From Megascapheus bottae (lineage: Eukaryota; Chordata; Mammalia; Rodentia; Geomyidae), in the NCBI GenBank assembly GCA_024803745.1, contig JANJXV010000025.1, positions 20,886,610-20,950,609 on the forward strand: DNA of 64,000 bases, in the 5' to 3' direction. Shown one piece after another: positions 31,880 to 45,689 of the stretch. The notes under the pieces are model-generated. The model saw nothing but the letters and a program-made list of their open reading frames with translations. It was not told the origin of the DNA and made no database searches. The translations under genes were made by a program, and so were the position numbers. Each line of letters begins with the position of its first letter. Position 1 is the stretch's first letter.

Positions 31880-32559
31880 AGATATTGCACTTAGCTTCAT
31901 TTCACATCTAGCTCCAACTTGTCTTCTTTTTTTCAGAGCTGTGTGTGTGTCTTAATACATACATAAATAAATAATAAATAAATATATATGTGTGTATATA
32001 TATATATATTCGGAATAAGTAGCCTTTGGTCAGTGTTCATTCATAAGGGAATGAGGTGGCATTGTGCCAAGCACATAGTTAATGAACATATATTGTATCA
32101 CACATGCTTGGCAGAAAACAAATAGAAGAGAAAGAAAGAAGTGTGGTTGAAGGCTGTGGGGGAATGAGGTCTCCTTGGACTTGTGGTCTAGGGAGCCAAT
32201 GAGATGGGAGGTTGGAATTGTGAGCATCCATCAGTCCAGAAACTTCTCTATGCTTGTGAGTGGTGGCTTCATGCTGCACCAGGGCCCTTCTAAGAGGCTC
32301 AGAGCTGTTGCCCTCACAGGAGGCCATACCTAAACACAAGCTCATTGTGTCTCATCTTCATCTCAATTATCAGCCAGTTGTTCTGATGCTGGGGAAAGAT
32401 TTGATGCTGTCTCAGGCTTTTCGGGGGGGGGGTCCTCCTTCCTGAAGATTTTGCACGAGGAACTTTGGGCTTGATCACATAGTCTCTTTTGCTTCACTTG
32501 AGAATCAAATCCTTGGGTCCCACAATTCTCCATTCTAATCACGTCAATGAAGTAAGAAG
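31878..32559. other. Unique sequence with (TAAA)/(AT) patch
   Basis: 31955-32010 is a mixed taaa and atatgt run. No gene recognised. Confidence 0.35.
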
Positions 32560-32785
32560 TTGTAGCTACTCAGGAGGCTGAGATTTGAGGATCGTGGTTC
32601 TGAGGCAGCCCAGGTAGGGAAGCCTATGAGACTCTTACCCCCAGTGAACCATCCAAATGCCAGAAATGGAGGTGTGGTTCAAATGGTAGAGTGCTAGCCT
32701 TGAGTGAAAAAGCTCAGGGACAGCACCTAGGCCTTGAGTCCAAGCCCCAGGACTGGCACAACGTAAAAACAAAAAGAAAAAGAGT
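32560..32785 (+). repeat. Composite SINE (5' truncated)
   Basis: gtagctactcaggaggctgag, atttgaggatcgtggttctg, agtgaaccatccaaatgccag, gagtccaagccccaggactg, with an A-rich tail. Confidence 0.85.
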
Positions 32786-33182
32786 AGAAACTTGGAGTGG
32801 CTCAAAGCTGCATTTAGCTTTGGGTTTGTGTTTGCTGGGCCCCTTTATTTCCCTTCCATTCATTTGTCGCAAACACTCTTTAAAAAAGGTAGAGACATGG
32901 CATCCAATTTAGAGACCAAATGTAATAACATTTCAGTCTAAGGAAGCAAGCGTTCCAGGTGGGCTGTCTGCTTCGTTGTTGTTGGTTTGCTTGGGGACCT
33001 GGCAATAGCATGCAGCTACTCTCAAATCATTTTAGAATATTTCTTCCCAAACTGGGAATATGTTCAACTACTGGGAATCGGAGGAACTGGTAAATACAAA
33101 ATTCAGAACACAAGGGAGCTTCAGCAGAGATTTCCCTTTCAACACACATCTCACAGGGCACAGAGCGCAATCCTATATGCAG

Positions 33183-33233
<51 letters not shown>

Positions 33234-33299
33234 TGTCACATGAATGAGAATTCCCAGGGACAACTCTATTATGAATTACATATTAGAACTCTTCTTACC
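32786..33299. other. 3' flank of GPR139 with (TG)n at 33184-33236
   Basis: A 53-bp TG microsatellite sits in otherwise unique sequence. A minus-strand AATAAA (32844-32849) lies here and could be a distal poly(A) signal. Confidence 0.45.
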
Positions 33300-34516
33300 T
33301 TGAATAGGCAAAGGAAGAATAAATATACACGTATACATTTTTTTTAATCATCTTGCAAAGGGTCTGGGTTAAACAGCTTCCCTAAGAACTCTGCCCTTGG
33401 TGGGTCATTTTGCATTGGACGGGCCAGCATTTGCCAGCACCTTGTCATAGCTCACTCTTTTCTGCATTCCTTGGCAGTGCCTTGACTAGACTAAAGGAAC
33501 AGGGCACTTCTCCGCTCCTGACCCTTAAATAGTACATTCAGTTAGCAAAAATCACTTCAAATAAACACCATTTAGCAAGGGCTATAGCAGGCAAAGGTGC
33601 AGGGTTGGTGACTGGACACAGAAATGGCTCCTCTAGGCAGCTTGTGTGGTTCCTCCACAAGCCTTTTTAAATGAAGAGACCAGCAACAGCCAACATAGGC
33701 AAGAAGGGGCTTGCTTTTTTGTTTTTCTGGGCTCAAGAATTCCTCCTTTATCTCCCCCATCCCTGTACACCAGGCACCAGGGTCTGTTTTGGAGGAGAAA
33801 GAGAGAGAGACAGAGAGTGAGGAGAGATAAAATCTATACATCGTAGCGAATAGAAAAGTGAATAGTAGATCCTCCTGGTAGAAGGATCAGAGTTTCACTG
33901 GTGTGGGGACTTCTCACAGAGACCCCAGCCAGAGTCTGCATGGAATTCAGTACACCTCTTTCCCCTAAGGTGATATTCTGTGCTATTGCAACATCACACT
34001 TTTCTCCAGGGCGAGGGGCACCTAAAAAAAAAAAAGAATCTCAAGCCAGTCAGCCAGCGCTTGACTGAAATGACCCAGGAATGCCATATATGACCTCAGC
34101 TCTTGGAAGAAGAGTTGTGGCTCAGCCACATGCTACGGTGGCATGAATGGATGGTCTCCAGTGACTACGACATGGTCCCAGCATTACATCTGCCCACAGC
34201 CGATTCCACCACTGTGGTCTTTGCCCATCTCGAGATGATGGCACCATTTCCGGCAGCATCTTCAGACTGGTAAGAACAGGTGGTCTGCAGGATTGTGTGA
34301 AAGCAGACAGAACTAATAAGACAAGACCCCCTTTTCCTTGTTGGGTTTCAGACTTTGTTTCTCTCCCCGACCTCCCCCCCCTCTTGTTTACCAGTCTAAG
34401 CTGCTTGGTCTGTGGACAGAGAAATCAGGGCTCGATCTCTGAACCAGAGCTGTTCAACCAACCCTAAGACCAAAAGGATGACTCTGAGACACACACACGT
34501 GCCTCGACTAGTGGAG
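33300..34516 (-). other. GPR139: GPR139 3' UTR / 3' flank, poly(A) site unresolved
   Basis: The stretch directly downstream of the stop codon contains no other gene. Candidate minus-strand poly(A) signals are ATTAAA (plus-strand tttaat at 33343-33348) and a canonical AATAAA (tttatt at 32844-32849), but neither has a clear GU-rich element after it. The 3' UTR length is therefore unknown. The 33.9-34.5 kb part is free of recognisable SINEs, as expected for UTR. Confidence 0.4.
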
Positions 34517-35593
<1,077 letters not shown>

Positions 35594-35833
35594 TTAATGA
35601 TTCCATGAGACAGCCTTTCCATCACACATGGCACCTCTTAGGGACACCTGGAAGCTACTGGAAAGTTCTGCGACTTTAGAAATGAGACCTGGGGCTCTGA
35701 GAGATGGCAGGACACAATGTTCCTATGGCATGGAGGAAGTGAGGCCGGGGTGCTGTCTCCTGATCTGCAAAGTGCCTGAATGAAATAACTACATAATCCC
35801 CCCGCCCCCGTCCCCCTCCCCTGTCTCTCTCCG

Positions 35834-35834
<1 letters not shown>

Positions 35835-35881
<47 letters not shown>
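35835..35881. repeat. (CA)n microsatellite in GPR139 intron
   Basis: 47 bases of CA, about 385 bases upstream of the exon 2 acceptor. Confidence 0.98.
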
Positions 35882-35883
<2 letters not shown>

Positions 35884-36874
35884 AGATGAAACACAGGGCC
35901 TTGAGCAAGCCAGACAAGGGCTCACCACCTAGTTAACAGCCTCAGCTCTGCACGGTCTCAAGAATGCTTTTACAACTTAGATCTTAGGACCTTTTCTCTT
36001 TAAGTGGATTTATAACTGAAGGGGAAGAGTTGATTTTGACCTTCAGATTAATTAAAAAATAAATCACAATGATTTTTTTTTTGGAATAGGTAATCTACAA
36101 CCACGGTGCATAATTAAAAATAATAGCAGAGAAGTGCAGTTTTTCTCTTCTACTCTATCTCCCTCTACCTGAATTTCGGTTCCCTCAGGGCTGTCCCAGC
36201 CACTAAATAACTGATATGCCTATATGCCTGTGTAACATGTATGCATGCAGTTTCTGCACAGGGTAGCCATTTGTTTTTTGTCTCAAGGTCAGATGTGGGC
36301 TAGAGAAAGCACGTGTTCAATTTCTGGTCCATTTTCAAACCAAATTTCTCCCTGAGGAAGACACATTTGGGAAGCCTCTGGGGAGTCACCTGAAATGTCA
36401 TTTCACTATGTCATTTCTGGGAGTTTTTCTACACATTTGGTTCTTATTCATTCTCACGGTCAGCCAGGAAATTTCAGCGATATTAATCCCGTTTTGCAAA
36501 TGAGGGGGACACAGAGGGCTTATATCCTTTGGTCTGAGGTTCAGTGGCAAAATTAGAATCTCATCTCCTTCTCCTTGCCTCCATCTCTTTCCCTTCCTCC
36601 CTCCTTCTCTTCCTGTCTTTTCTTCCTCCCTTCTTCCCTCTAGACACCCCTCCTTTCCTCTTTCTCCCATCCTTTCTCTTCTTTCTTCACCAGCAATTAC
36701 AAATATAATAGTACACACCTAGCGCCATCTCATGATAAACATGCCCCAGAGTGTTCATCTTTAGCCATTTTTGCAAGAAAGGACGGACACTACAGATACA
36801 GTTGAAGTCTCCCTGAAATTGCTCCAGTTCCATTCTTTATAAGACAACTCTTTATAAATAATACTCTTTTTTTT
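35882..36874. other. Intronic sequence, MIR relic and CT-rich patch
   Basis: 36430-36570 resembles reversed MIR (cccgttttgcaaatgagggggacac). 36560-36690 is C/T-rich. The rest is unique. Confidence 0.4.
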
Positions 36875-37122
36875 TGGTGCGGGGGTGGGGGGCCGGTGTG
36901 CAGTGGCCTGGGGTTTAAACTCTGGGTCTGGGCACTGTCTTTGAGCTTTTGTGTTCAAGGCTGGCACTCTACTACTTGAGCCACCGCTCCAGCTTTTTGT
37001 GGTTAATTGGAGACAAGAGTCTCATAGACTTCTATCCAGGCTGGCTGGAAACCTCAATCCTCAGATCTCAGCTTCCCGAGTAGCTGGAATTGCAGGTGTG
37101 AGCCACCAGAGCCTGGCATGAG
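36875..37122 (-). repeat. Composite SINE (B1-like + Geo)
   Basis: ggtttaaactctgggtctgg, gttcaaggctggcactctac, ggttaattggagacaagagtc, gatctcagcttcccgagtagctgg. Confidence 0.85.
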
Positions 37123-37164
37123 CTGTACTTTTCTCAATGGATTCTCTGGGGGTAACACAAAAAA

Positions 37165-37167
<3 letters not shown>

Positions 37168-37199
<32 letters not shown>
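37168..37199. repeat. (TA)n microsatellite
   Basis: About 30 bases of TA abutting the tail of the next SINE. Confidence 0.95.
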
Positions 37200-37200
<1 letters not shown>

Positions 37201-37397
37201 TTTTTTTTTTTGCCAGTCCTGGGCTTGAGCTCAGGGCATGAACCCTGTCCTTGGACTTTCTCAAGGCTAGAGCTCTACCACTTGAACCTCAGCACCACTT
37301 CCAGCTTTTTTCTATGTATGTGCTACAGAGGAATTGAACCCAGGTCTTCGTGCATGCTAGGCAAGCACTCTACCACTAGGCCAAACTCCCAGCCTGT
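37200..37397 (-). repeat. IDL-Geo SINE
   Basis: T run, gccagtcctgggcttgagct, ccacttccagcttttttcta, gctaggcaagcactctaccactagg; tgtattt words flank both ends as a possible target duplication. Confidence 0.92.
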
Positions 37398-37519
37398 ATT
37401 TATATTTTAGGACACATCATCTTCATCTTTCTTAGATGATGCTAATGCTAAGTGACATTCCAAGAGCAGAATATGAGAATTCTAGTTGTTCCATTAATTC
37501 TCTTAGACCTTGGCACTGT

Positions 37520-37698
37520 CCTTTTTTTTTTTGCCAGTCCTGGGGTTTGAACTCAGGGCCTGAGCATTGTCCTTGGGCTTTCTCAAGTCTAGGGCTCTAC
37601 CGATTGAGCCACAGCACCACTTCTGGATTTTTCCATGTATGTGGTACTGAGGAATAGAACCTGGGTCTTTGTGCACGCTAGTCCAAATTCCTGTCCTG
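37520..37698 (-). repeat. IDL-Geo SINE, IDL part internally deleted
   Basis: gccagtcctggggtttgaac through gtatgtggtactgaggaatag, then a jump from gcacgctag to tccaaattcctg, removing the usual gcaagcactctaccac. Confidence 0.88.
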
Positions 37699-37999
37699 AC
37701 ACTGCCCATTTTTGTATGTTTCCTTTTTTTTTTTTAAATCTGTGTTACTCTTACTCTTGTCCAAAGCACTTTCAAATAACCATTTGTAGTAGAAGAAAGC
37801 AAGGGCACTGTTAAATTAACTAGTCATTCTACAGCCCCAGGACATCTGTTGATGCTGCAAACTGATGTGGGATAGTGGTATGTATTCCATTCTACTGGCT
37901 TTGTCACACAGCCCTCTGCAGAGAGCCATGGTAGGTCTACATACCAGTTAAGTCTTGAGTTTAGGAAATAGGTTTATTAAAGATGAGTCGTTGATATTT
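37699..37999. other. Unique intronic sequence
   Basis: Nothing recognised. Confidence 0.3.
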
Positions 38000-38228
38000 G
38001 TAAACCTGGCATTTCCCAAGTTTATCAATGCATGCAGCAATGTGTCTAGGCATCTACTTTGAGTTATGTCCTGGGAAGAGATGCTAAACTGAGAAGACCT
38101 TGCTGTCTGTACTAGGGAAAGAAAAATATTCACCAAAAAACTAACTACAAAGAAAATGCATAACCCCAATCTATGTGTTAGGAAGTAGTAATCACAAAGA
38201 ATTGTGCTGAGAGGGAAGGGGGTGGGGA

Positions 38229-38307
<79 letters not shown>

Positions 38308-38410
38308 AAGGCAGGAGGTAAACAGACAGCATTTCAAGCAAAGCCAGCATGTGCAACAGTACTAGGCAGAGAGAAGCATGAAGCATTAGATTTATTAAAG
38401 CAAAGAACAC
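38000..38410 (+). repeat. L2-like relic split by (AG)n at 38231-38305
   Basis: The sequence around ctaggcatctactttgagttatgtcctggg and the post-array agcatttcaagcaaagccagcatgtgcaac resembles L2 3' sequence. The 75-bp AG array lies between the two parts. Confidence 0.4.
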
Positions 38411-38904
38411 TTATATTGATTTCTCCTTGCTCTGTAAGCTTTTTTTTGCATTTAATAGCTCCCTTTTATTAAACAAGCTTGCCATGTTCTGTTGAAATGC
38501 ATTTCAGAATGTTTTATTCATCTGGAGATCTTTTCAAAAAAGTGTTTAGCATCTACCTTTATCTGAGGGCAAAGAATCTGCTCAAACTGAAGGTGGCCAT
38601 AGATTGGCATTGGGGACATACAGCATCTCTACTTAGTATGTAAATAACATCGTCGTGGCTAAGTATTTAAGAGCAAAATGAGAACACACAGAGAGATTGG
38701 GGCAAACAGAGAACAAAGAATAAAGGCTTCTAAGGAGTGTTTTGTTGGAGGTCTGACTTCCTGGTCCCATCATTTCACCTAGTGAGAGCTTCCTGGGTGG
38801 TGTTGAGCCACAGTCACAGAATTCCTGTGGGGTCCCCAAGAAGGGGGCGGGGCGGGGGGGGAGGTTGGTGAGAGTCTCAGAGATTAAGGTTGAGGACTAT
38901 GGGC
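38411..38904. other. Unique intronic sequence
   Basis: G-rich run at 38845-38862. No exon. Confidence 0.3.
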
Positions 38905-39110
38905 TGAGCTGCCATGGAGTTTGATTCTGATTCTATTACTTGCTGCCTCTTTGACTTGGGGCAAGTTTATTCGATCTCTCTATGCCTTAGTCTCCTTCTT
39001 TATAAAATAAGATGATTCTAAGATTTACCAAGAAAAAAAATCAAATGAGGTAATTTTTTTTTTAATCCCGTGGCTGATGTGTGGAAAGTGCCCTCTGAGC
39101 GTGAGCTTTT
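38905..39110 (+). repeat. MIR relic
   Basis: gagtttgattctgattctattacttgctgcctctttgacttggggcaagtttatt and ctctatgccttagtctccttctttataaaataagatgatt follow the MIR consensus. Confidence 0.8.
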
Positions 39111-39129
39111 GCCTGAGAGTGGATTCTTT

Positions 39130-39460
39130 CACTAATTAGGCACTTACTATGGCAGGCATTGTTTCAGGTGCTTCAAGGCACAGGTATTCAAGACAAGGGT
39201 AAGTTCACTATTGTCAAAGGGATTATAGTAAAGCTAGGGAGATTGACAGAGTTGAGTAAGTGTATAAATAATACACAGGAATACACAAGAGAATTTCAGA
39301 TAATGATACCACAAGGAACAGAGCCAAAGGATGAGCTAAATGGATGGAAAAAGAGACATTTGAGCTCAGAGGTATGTGCCAGAGGGTAAAGGATTCTAGG
39401 CAGTGTGGCTGGAAAATGCAAAGGTCTTGGGGTTGGGACAGAAAGAAATGGGAACAGCTT
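39130..39460 (+). repeat. L2 3' end relic
   Basis: ctaattaggcacttactatggcaggcattgtttcaggtgc, then ggattctaggcagtgtggctgg and aaaatgcaaaggtcttggggttgg, ordered as in L2. Confidence 0.6.
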
Positions 39461-40224
39461 TCATTTTTTACAGATAAGAAGGCTGAGGTTTGATTTTACT
39501 TCATGTAATTTGCCTCAAGTCGCAGACTGAGCAAGTGAGAAAGCAAATACATGATTTCAGCTCGGATCTCATATCCTGTTAAATTTTGATTTTCTTTTTG
39601 GTCATAGGCAAGGCTTCTCAACTGGTTGCCCCTGATTTTCTCAGAACCTCCTTTTCTCCCCATCCATTGAACAATGCCCATATCTCCTCTTTCCTCTCTG
39701 CCTCCCTATAGGAGGTAGGAGTCAATCAATGCTAGGGGTGTCCCCAGAAATAGAGCTAAAGATATTCTGCAGGACAACTTTTTCCTACCGTCTCTTCCTC
39801 CGCAGCTGAATTCTGTTTGAAGTGTGGTGCTAAAAATTCCACTTATTGAAACTCTTTAAAGATGTTCCGGTCCCATCTAATTAATGCTTTAAGTCAGGCA
39901 ACTCATCAACTCCACACAAAATTGCTGGGTATTCATATCTGACATTTCCTCAAGTTTCTAGTAATTGCCTCTCTTGAGAAGGGAAGCCGGCACACACCGA
40001 ATTTCCCATTTCTTTTGTATCTGTGAATCTCTTGCACCCCTCCATGGAAATATCAAAACACCGTAGGAGATCTTGGGACGGGTGGGGGGTGAGCTGGAGA
40101 GAACCAGAGGGGATACAAATTGCACCTGTGCATTGATTTTTTTTTTTGAGAAATGAGAAAGTAGACACTTGTACTTTTAAGTCTTGACATTTGCTGTAAC
40201 TCCCTATACTAAAAAAAACACAAA
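39461..40224. other. Unique intronic sequence
   Basis: Nothing recognised beyond a T run at 40137-40147. Confidence 0.3.
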
Positions 40225-40515
40225 ACACCCTAGCCAGGCACCAGGGCACAGGCCTGTAATCCTAGCTAGTTAGGAAGCTGAGATCTGAGGATCGTGGTTC
40301 AAAGCCAGCCGAGAACTGGGGCACTAAAGTCTATGAGACTCCAATTAACCACTAGAAAATCAGAAGTGGTACTGTGGCTCAAGGGTAGGGCGATAGCCTT
40401 AAGCTGAAGAGCTCAGGACAACTCCCAGGCCCTGGGGTAGGGCAGTAGCCTTGAGCTGATAAGCTCAGGGACAGTGCTCAGGCCCAGAGTTCAAGACCCA
40501 TGACTGACAAAAAAA
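40225..40515 (+). repeat. Composite SINE with 52-bp internal duplication
   Basis: agccaggcaccagggcacag, gagatctgaggatcgtggttcaaagccagc, ccaattaaccactagaaaatc, then the Geo core twice: ggtaggg...tagcctt at 40384 and again at 40436, offset 52. Ends gttcaagacccatgactgac with an A tail. Confidence 0.9.
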
Positions 40516-41296
40516 AATTCCCCATAGTGGCAAGTTTTCCTCCCACCGAGGTTGAGTGCTGTTGACAGGGTCGGCACATGTTTATAAGGGGGAGTGGGCA
40601 AAGAAATGCAAATTAGCACAATTTGGGTTTGCTCTTCATCAAGGTTTTCCTCTCAAATGAGCAAATGGGCCCAGAGGCTCTGATTGCTCTCATCCCACCA
40701 AGGCAGTGCCATGAGTGTTACCAGGAAAATGTCAGTTCCTCTCACGGACAAATCTCTGCTGGCCCTGGAACTGATGTGTAGATTTAAGATCCTGGGTAAC
40801 AGAAAGGCCAAGTTCTGCACTTACAATGCCTCTTGGTTATTTTCCTGAGTGTTTGTGTATCTAAAGGGAAGGGAATCGATTTCCTGAATTTTATGGTTTA
40901 CTCTGTACAAACTTGAGACGACTTCCATAGCCACTGAAAGAATAACACAGGTTGTGCTGTCAGACCACACCACAGAATGGTCTGCTGGCCCAGGAAGAGA
41001 AGGTCAAGTCTTCAGAGTTTCTTCCTGTGACAGTGGTCACTATAGGGGAAGGGTCTCCGAAGGCTCCGTGGAAATGGCAACTACATGGAGAGATTCCAGA
41101 ATCTTTATGTTTCCTGGTTCTGCCAATTCCCTTTGGTTGCTCAGTTCTGCTAGTTCCTCCACTATGTTTTCTTTTTGATAATTATTATTTCTTTCAATGA
41201 CCAAATTAATTCATGCTTGTAAAAAGTTGCACATTCTATGAGTGAAGAGTCATATTTGCTCATCTTTGTTGTTGTGGATTCCCTATGTTCTATTTC
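40516..41296. other. Unique intronic sequence
   Basis: Nothing recognised. Confidence 0.3.
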
Positions 41297-41455
41297 CTAT
41301 GTTATTTTAGTTCATCTTCACGTTTCCCCTTGTGGGTCGAATACTATGACTTAAGAGCCTTGGGATTCAGAGAGGTGGAGGCTCTTGTTTGAGGTCACAC
41401 AGCTTGAGGGTAGGGAGCCAGGATATCAAGGCAGGCTTTTGGTCTTATTGGATAG
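41297..41455 (-). repeat. MIR relic
   Basis: ggattcagagaggtggaggctc, gaggtcacacagcttgaggg and agccaggatatcaaggcagg are the reversed MIR core. Confidence 0.7.
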
Positions 41456-41908
41456 GACAGTTTTTTTTCAACCTCATCTTTCACAGATGAACACGGCAAC
41501 TCATCCCACAGTTGATCCTCCATGAACCAAGCCACCAAGTACTCATGTACCTACATAGTCCTCTTATTTGAGTTGGAGCTGGTCCAGTAGTGTTAGATTT
41601 ACTGCCAGGAAGGACATGACCTGATTGTCTGCACCTAGGTTATTGGCTGGGGGGAGGGGTCTCGGAAACCCTTACTTAATGGCACGTCTTCTTGACCTAG
41701 CTGCCATTTTGGGAGATGCTCTTGCCACTTGGGTAAGCCAAACATAGAGCCTCCTGAAAGGCTCAGTTAAGATCCTTATCAACATAAGTGACAGTCAAGG
41801 GAGTGAGGCACCATCTTGGACATCCAGGTCCATAAAGCCCCAAATGTTGTCTCTTAGATCTCCAATCTAAGCATTAGCACAAACATTCACTAATTACTGC
41901 TAGCTCGC
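41456..41908. other. Unique intronic sequence
   Basis: Nothing recognised. Confidence 0.3.
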
Positions 41909-41922
41909 TTTTTCTTTCTCTT

Positions 41923-41995
<73 letters not shown>

Positions 41996-41996
41996 C
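41909..41996. repeat. (TTTC)n microsatellite
   Basis: About 88 bases of CTTT units with a CTCTCT start. Confidence 0.97.
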
Positions 41997-43369
41997 AGTT
42001 TCCAAGTTGGGAATGTTTTGTTATGCTATAGCAAATAACCAGAGCAGATGTTGGTTAGGTCATTTGGTGTTTATACCCCCAGCACACTTATGCCTATCAT
42101 AATAACATAATTAAAATGAATGATCTTCCCAGAGGGGATTATTGAGGAATACCATTGTGCAGATTGGTATTGGCACTTAGAAATAAAATCATAGATTCCT
42201 CCTGTCCCCCCAATGTATCAATGACATTGATAAACTAGTCTCATATTGAGGACTATTATTACTATTGCTATCTTACTAGGTACTATTTTACTAATTACTC
42301 TTCTTATTATTACTATTTTGGGGGGGTCACTACAGGGTTTTATTTTAAGATTGTTTGGGGGTGTACCTTAGTAGGATAAATTCCCCTCTTACAATATTGT
42401 GGCTTTACAGGATAATGTGCTGTTTTTCCTTCTTTCCTCCTCTCTCCTCTCTTCTTCTCCTCTTTCCTCTCTCCTCCTCCTCCTCCCTTACTTCTAAAGA
42501 CAGCTTAGAAGCTCTGTAAGCAGAAACGAGTTCAGGCTAGAGCTATAAAAAGATTCAGGTTCGACACCAAGAAGAACTTTTCGATTGCAACGGCAATTAT
42601 GTGAAGACACTGGCGGGTGGGGCTGTTCCATCCATGTAGCTCTTAAGAACCAGAGAGAGAATTGCTTATCGGAGCTAATTAAGTTCCTGGTATAACCTTT
42701 TGCAAAGTCAGTTTCTCTGCATCCTAAATTGCATTCTTGTGACTTTTCAAAAAGGACTTCCCTTCACCCCTTTCAGTCACGATGAGCTGTCCATCTTTCT
42801 CACCATAAAATTTAGCATCCCTTCCTTGCCCACGTCTTGGATTCTCCAGGGGAGATGCGTAGGCAGAACTATTTCTCAACTCTCCTGTCTAGGAAGTTGG
42901 CAATTCCCTTGTTGTGACGCAGCGGGGAGTGGAGACTGACTTATGCGTCACCTCTCTCACTGATCTTGGGGTGATCGCTCTGGATCTTAGGGTGAAGAGA
43001 AGGGAAAGACAAGAAGATGCAACGGACAAGTTATCTGTCTCTTGGCTTCTGCAGAGCGTGCCCGGTAGCCTTGGGGTGGTGCTGTGAGCTGAACAGGACC
43101 TAGGAAAGGCCAGCTGTCCCCTTTCCCCTGCTGTGTCCAATCTCATATGCTGCCACTTGGCCACTGGCTGCCTTTATTCAGTTCACTCCAAGGCAGAAAC
43201 CCTGGAGTGTGGAGCTTTGAGGGACCCCAGACTGTGAATGAGTGGGGTGAAGGTTAGGCAGCAGAGGAAGGAGAACTCCTGGAAGGCAGCTCCAGATGCC
43301 TCCTGAAAAATTATGGATCTGCTTATTTTTTACAGGCTGAATCTCAGCCCCAAATCTCTAGTTACTTAG
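41997..43369. other. Unique intronic sequence, CT-rich patch at 42420-42490
   Basis: 1.4 kb without recognisable SINE. No exon supported. Confidence 0.35.
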
Positions 43370-43510
43370 GAACATTTCCTGGTGTCTAAGAGGGCAGAGA
43401 GCCTAGATTCAGATCCCAAGAGAACCGTTTGTGTTATGGGTAGTATGTCTCCTAATCCTCTGAGCCTCAGTTTCCCCTCTGAAATGGGGCACGTGACAGG
43501 CAATGTTCCC
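43370..43510 (+). repeat. MIR relic
   Basis: gcctagattcagatcccaagag and ctgagcctcagtttcccctctgaaatggggcac. Confidence 0.75.
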
Positions 43511-44227
43511 TTAATTATGAGGAGATAGGACAATTACCCCTCCCTTGTTTTCTCTAATTGTATATGTTTTTAAATCACATTTTAACCAACGTGTGGACAC
43601 TGGTTCTCCCAAACTGAAGCTAGTGGGGTTTTTTTCTCCCTCATTAGGGCCTCCTATCTATTTCATCTTCCACTGATTAATAATGGCTGCCCTGGCACCA
43701 ACTGAAAAAAAATGTTTTCCATCATCCCTGAGCCTAGTGGAGTTGGGATGAATTGGTGATGTCTGTTCAGGTTGAACAAATGTGGTGGGTTTGTCCTGTG
43801 GATCTTGAGGCTGGGACCTATAGTTCAGACCTCTGCCCCCCACCCCACCCCCGCCCCAAAATTAACAAAGAATGCATTTCCAGTGCAGACTAGCTGAGAT
43901 CTAGCAAGGCTTTTCCTTGGTGATGGACAGGCTGCCGTTGCAGGGCAAGCTGACTCAGGACCACTGAGCCGTGACTCAGCCTTGCCAATCAGTTGACCTT
44001 CTCTAGACAGCAGAATTTGGTTCTGGCATTTGGACAAGGGGCAAATTTCCCCGAGTAGCCATGACAACTGTAGGCTTTGATGGTGAAGCCACATCCAAGG
44101 CAGCCAGCAATCTCAAAAGCTTCCGAGATGTACTTTTCAAGGCCAAGCTCATTTTCTCATGACTACTTTCTGTTGAGCACCTACTATGTGCACAGCTGAG
44201 ATGAGTTGGAGGAATTTGTTGATGAAA

Positions 44228-44230
<3 letters not shown>
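43511..44230. other. Unique intronic sequence with short reversed MIR end at 44165-44200
   Basis: gttgagcacctactatgtgcacagc is the reversed MIR 3' end. Otherwise unique. Confidence 0.4.
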
Positions 44231-44277
<47 letters not shown>

Positions 44278-44482
44278 TGGGGATTGAACTCGGGGCCTAG
44301 GTACTCTCCCTGGTTGCTTTGCTCAAGGCTGGTCCTCTACCACTTGAGCCACAGCTCCACTTTCAACTTTTTGGTAGCCTCACAGACTTTTCTGCCTGGG
44401 ATGTCTTCAAACTGCCATCTTCAGATGTCAGCCTCCTGAGTAGCTGGGATTGCAGGTGTGAGCCACTGGTACCTGGCTATGA
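44231..44482 (-). repeat. Composite SINE with (TG)n at its 3' end
   Basis: (TG)n at 44231-44275 is the reversed (CA) tail; then cctggggattgaactcgggg, gctcaaggctggtcctctacc, cagcctcctgagtagctggg and ttgcaggtgtgagccac. Confidence 0.88.
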
Positions 44483-45104
44483 TAAACCTTTTTTTTTTTT
44501 TACTGTGGAAGTCACATATGTCATTTCACGGTACTAGAGGAATGCTATTTTCCCATGTAGGTGAAGAGCCTGCTTATAAAATAGGCCTAGCTAATTAAAC
44601 AAGTGAGTTGATTTAAAAGGGGACTGGATAGAGATGGCAGACCAGGTGGCATGCAGACTCCTGGTCTCCATTTTCAAGTGAAGGAATTGATATTCAAGCA
44701 GAGTGAACCACCTGCCCGAGACAGCACAGCTGGGAGGTTGAAGAGGCATCGTGAAGAAGCATTGCGCCAGCTCTCTTGATGGTGTCATCCTGGGTCAAGT
44801 CCTCTACCAAATGATGGATGCAGCTGGGCTTTCTCAGCTCTGGGAGTCTGTCACAAAGACAGATGGGGCAGGGATTTATGGGAACAAGTCTTGAGCAGGC
44901 AAGTGGCTCTCTGGCAATCTTTGGGAGTTACCAAAGTGACCAGGAGGCTTAAAATGAGAGAGGCACTTTTGGGGAGTCCGGAAGATGCAATTACCTCTTA
45001 CAGTTCCTTAGTTCTTTTTTTCTGGCTCTGTCTTTGACTCTCTCTCTCTCTCTCTCTCCTTCCTTCGCTCCCTCTCCCCTCTTTCCTGCTCTTCCCCCCC
45101 CCTT
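44483..45104. other. Unique intronic sequence, (CT)n at 45037-45060
   Basis: Nothing else recognised. Confidence 0.35.
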
Positions 45105-45330
45105 TTTTTTTGGCAGTACTGGGTATTGAACTCAGAGACTCAACACTTGTTAGGCAAGCAATCTACCTCTTGGGCCGTGCAACCAGTCCTTTTTACTTTA
45201 TTTTTAAGATAGGTTGTCATTTCCATGTTTTTTGTTGTTGTTCCTTTGGTCTGAGGCCAGCCTGCCTCTTTCCTTCTTCCTGAGCAGCCAGTATTACAGG
45301 TATGCCCTACCACATTCATCCTCTAGATCT
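45105..45330 (-). repeat. ID-like + B1-like composite SINE
   Basis: ggcagtactgggtattgaactcagag and gttaggcaagcaatctacctcttgggcc (ID-like), then aagataggttgtcatt and gaggccagcctgcctc...gcagccagtattacagg (B1-like), reversed. Confidence 0.7.
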
Positions 45331-45689
45331 GCATTTTTCTAAGTGATAGGGCTTCAAATACCTCACCTGCAAAATCAGCGATAGTGCCATGTCGAAGGAG
45401 TCGCTGTGGGGTAGGATCTTTTGAGGGCTGAGTGTGTGAATGCATTTTTAACATACTGTCTTTCCATGTATAATGGGTTTCTCAGGATTATCACAATGTA
45501 TGGCCATTGTAAATCGAAGAACACCTGTGTTAAATACCAAGTACTTACACCTCACTGATAAAATGGGTGTGAGGCTTGGAAGGGTCACATCCACATCTAA
45601 GGCATCTACAGTGGTATAGAAGCCTCCTCCAGCTTCTTCAGCCTCTGGCACAAGTTATACAGGTGTAAGGCAAGGCTTAAAGTCAGTTC
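45331..45689. other. Unique intronic sequence
   Basis: Nothing recognised. Confidence 0.3.
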
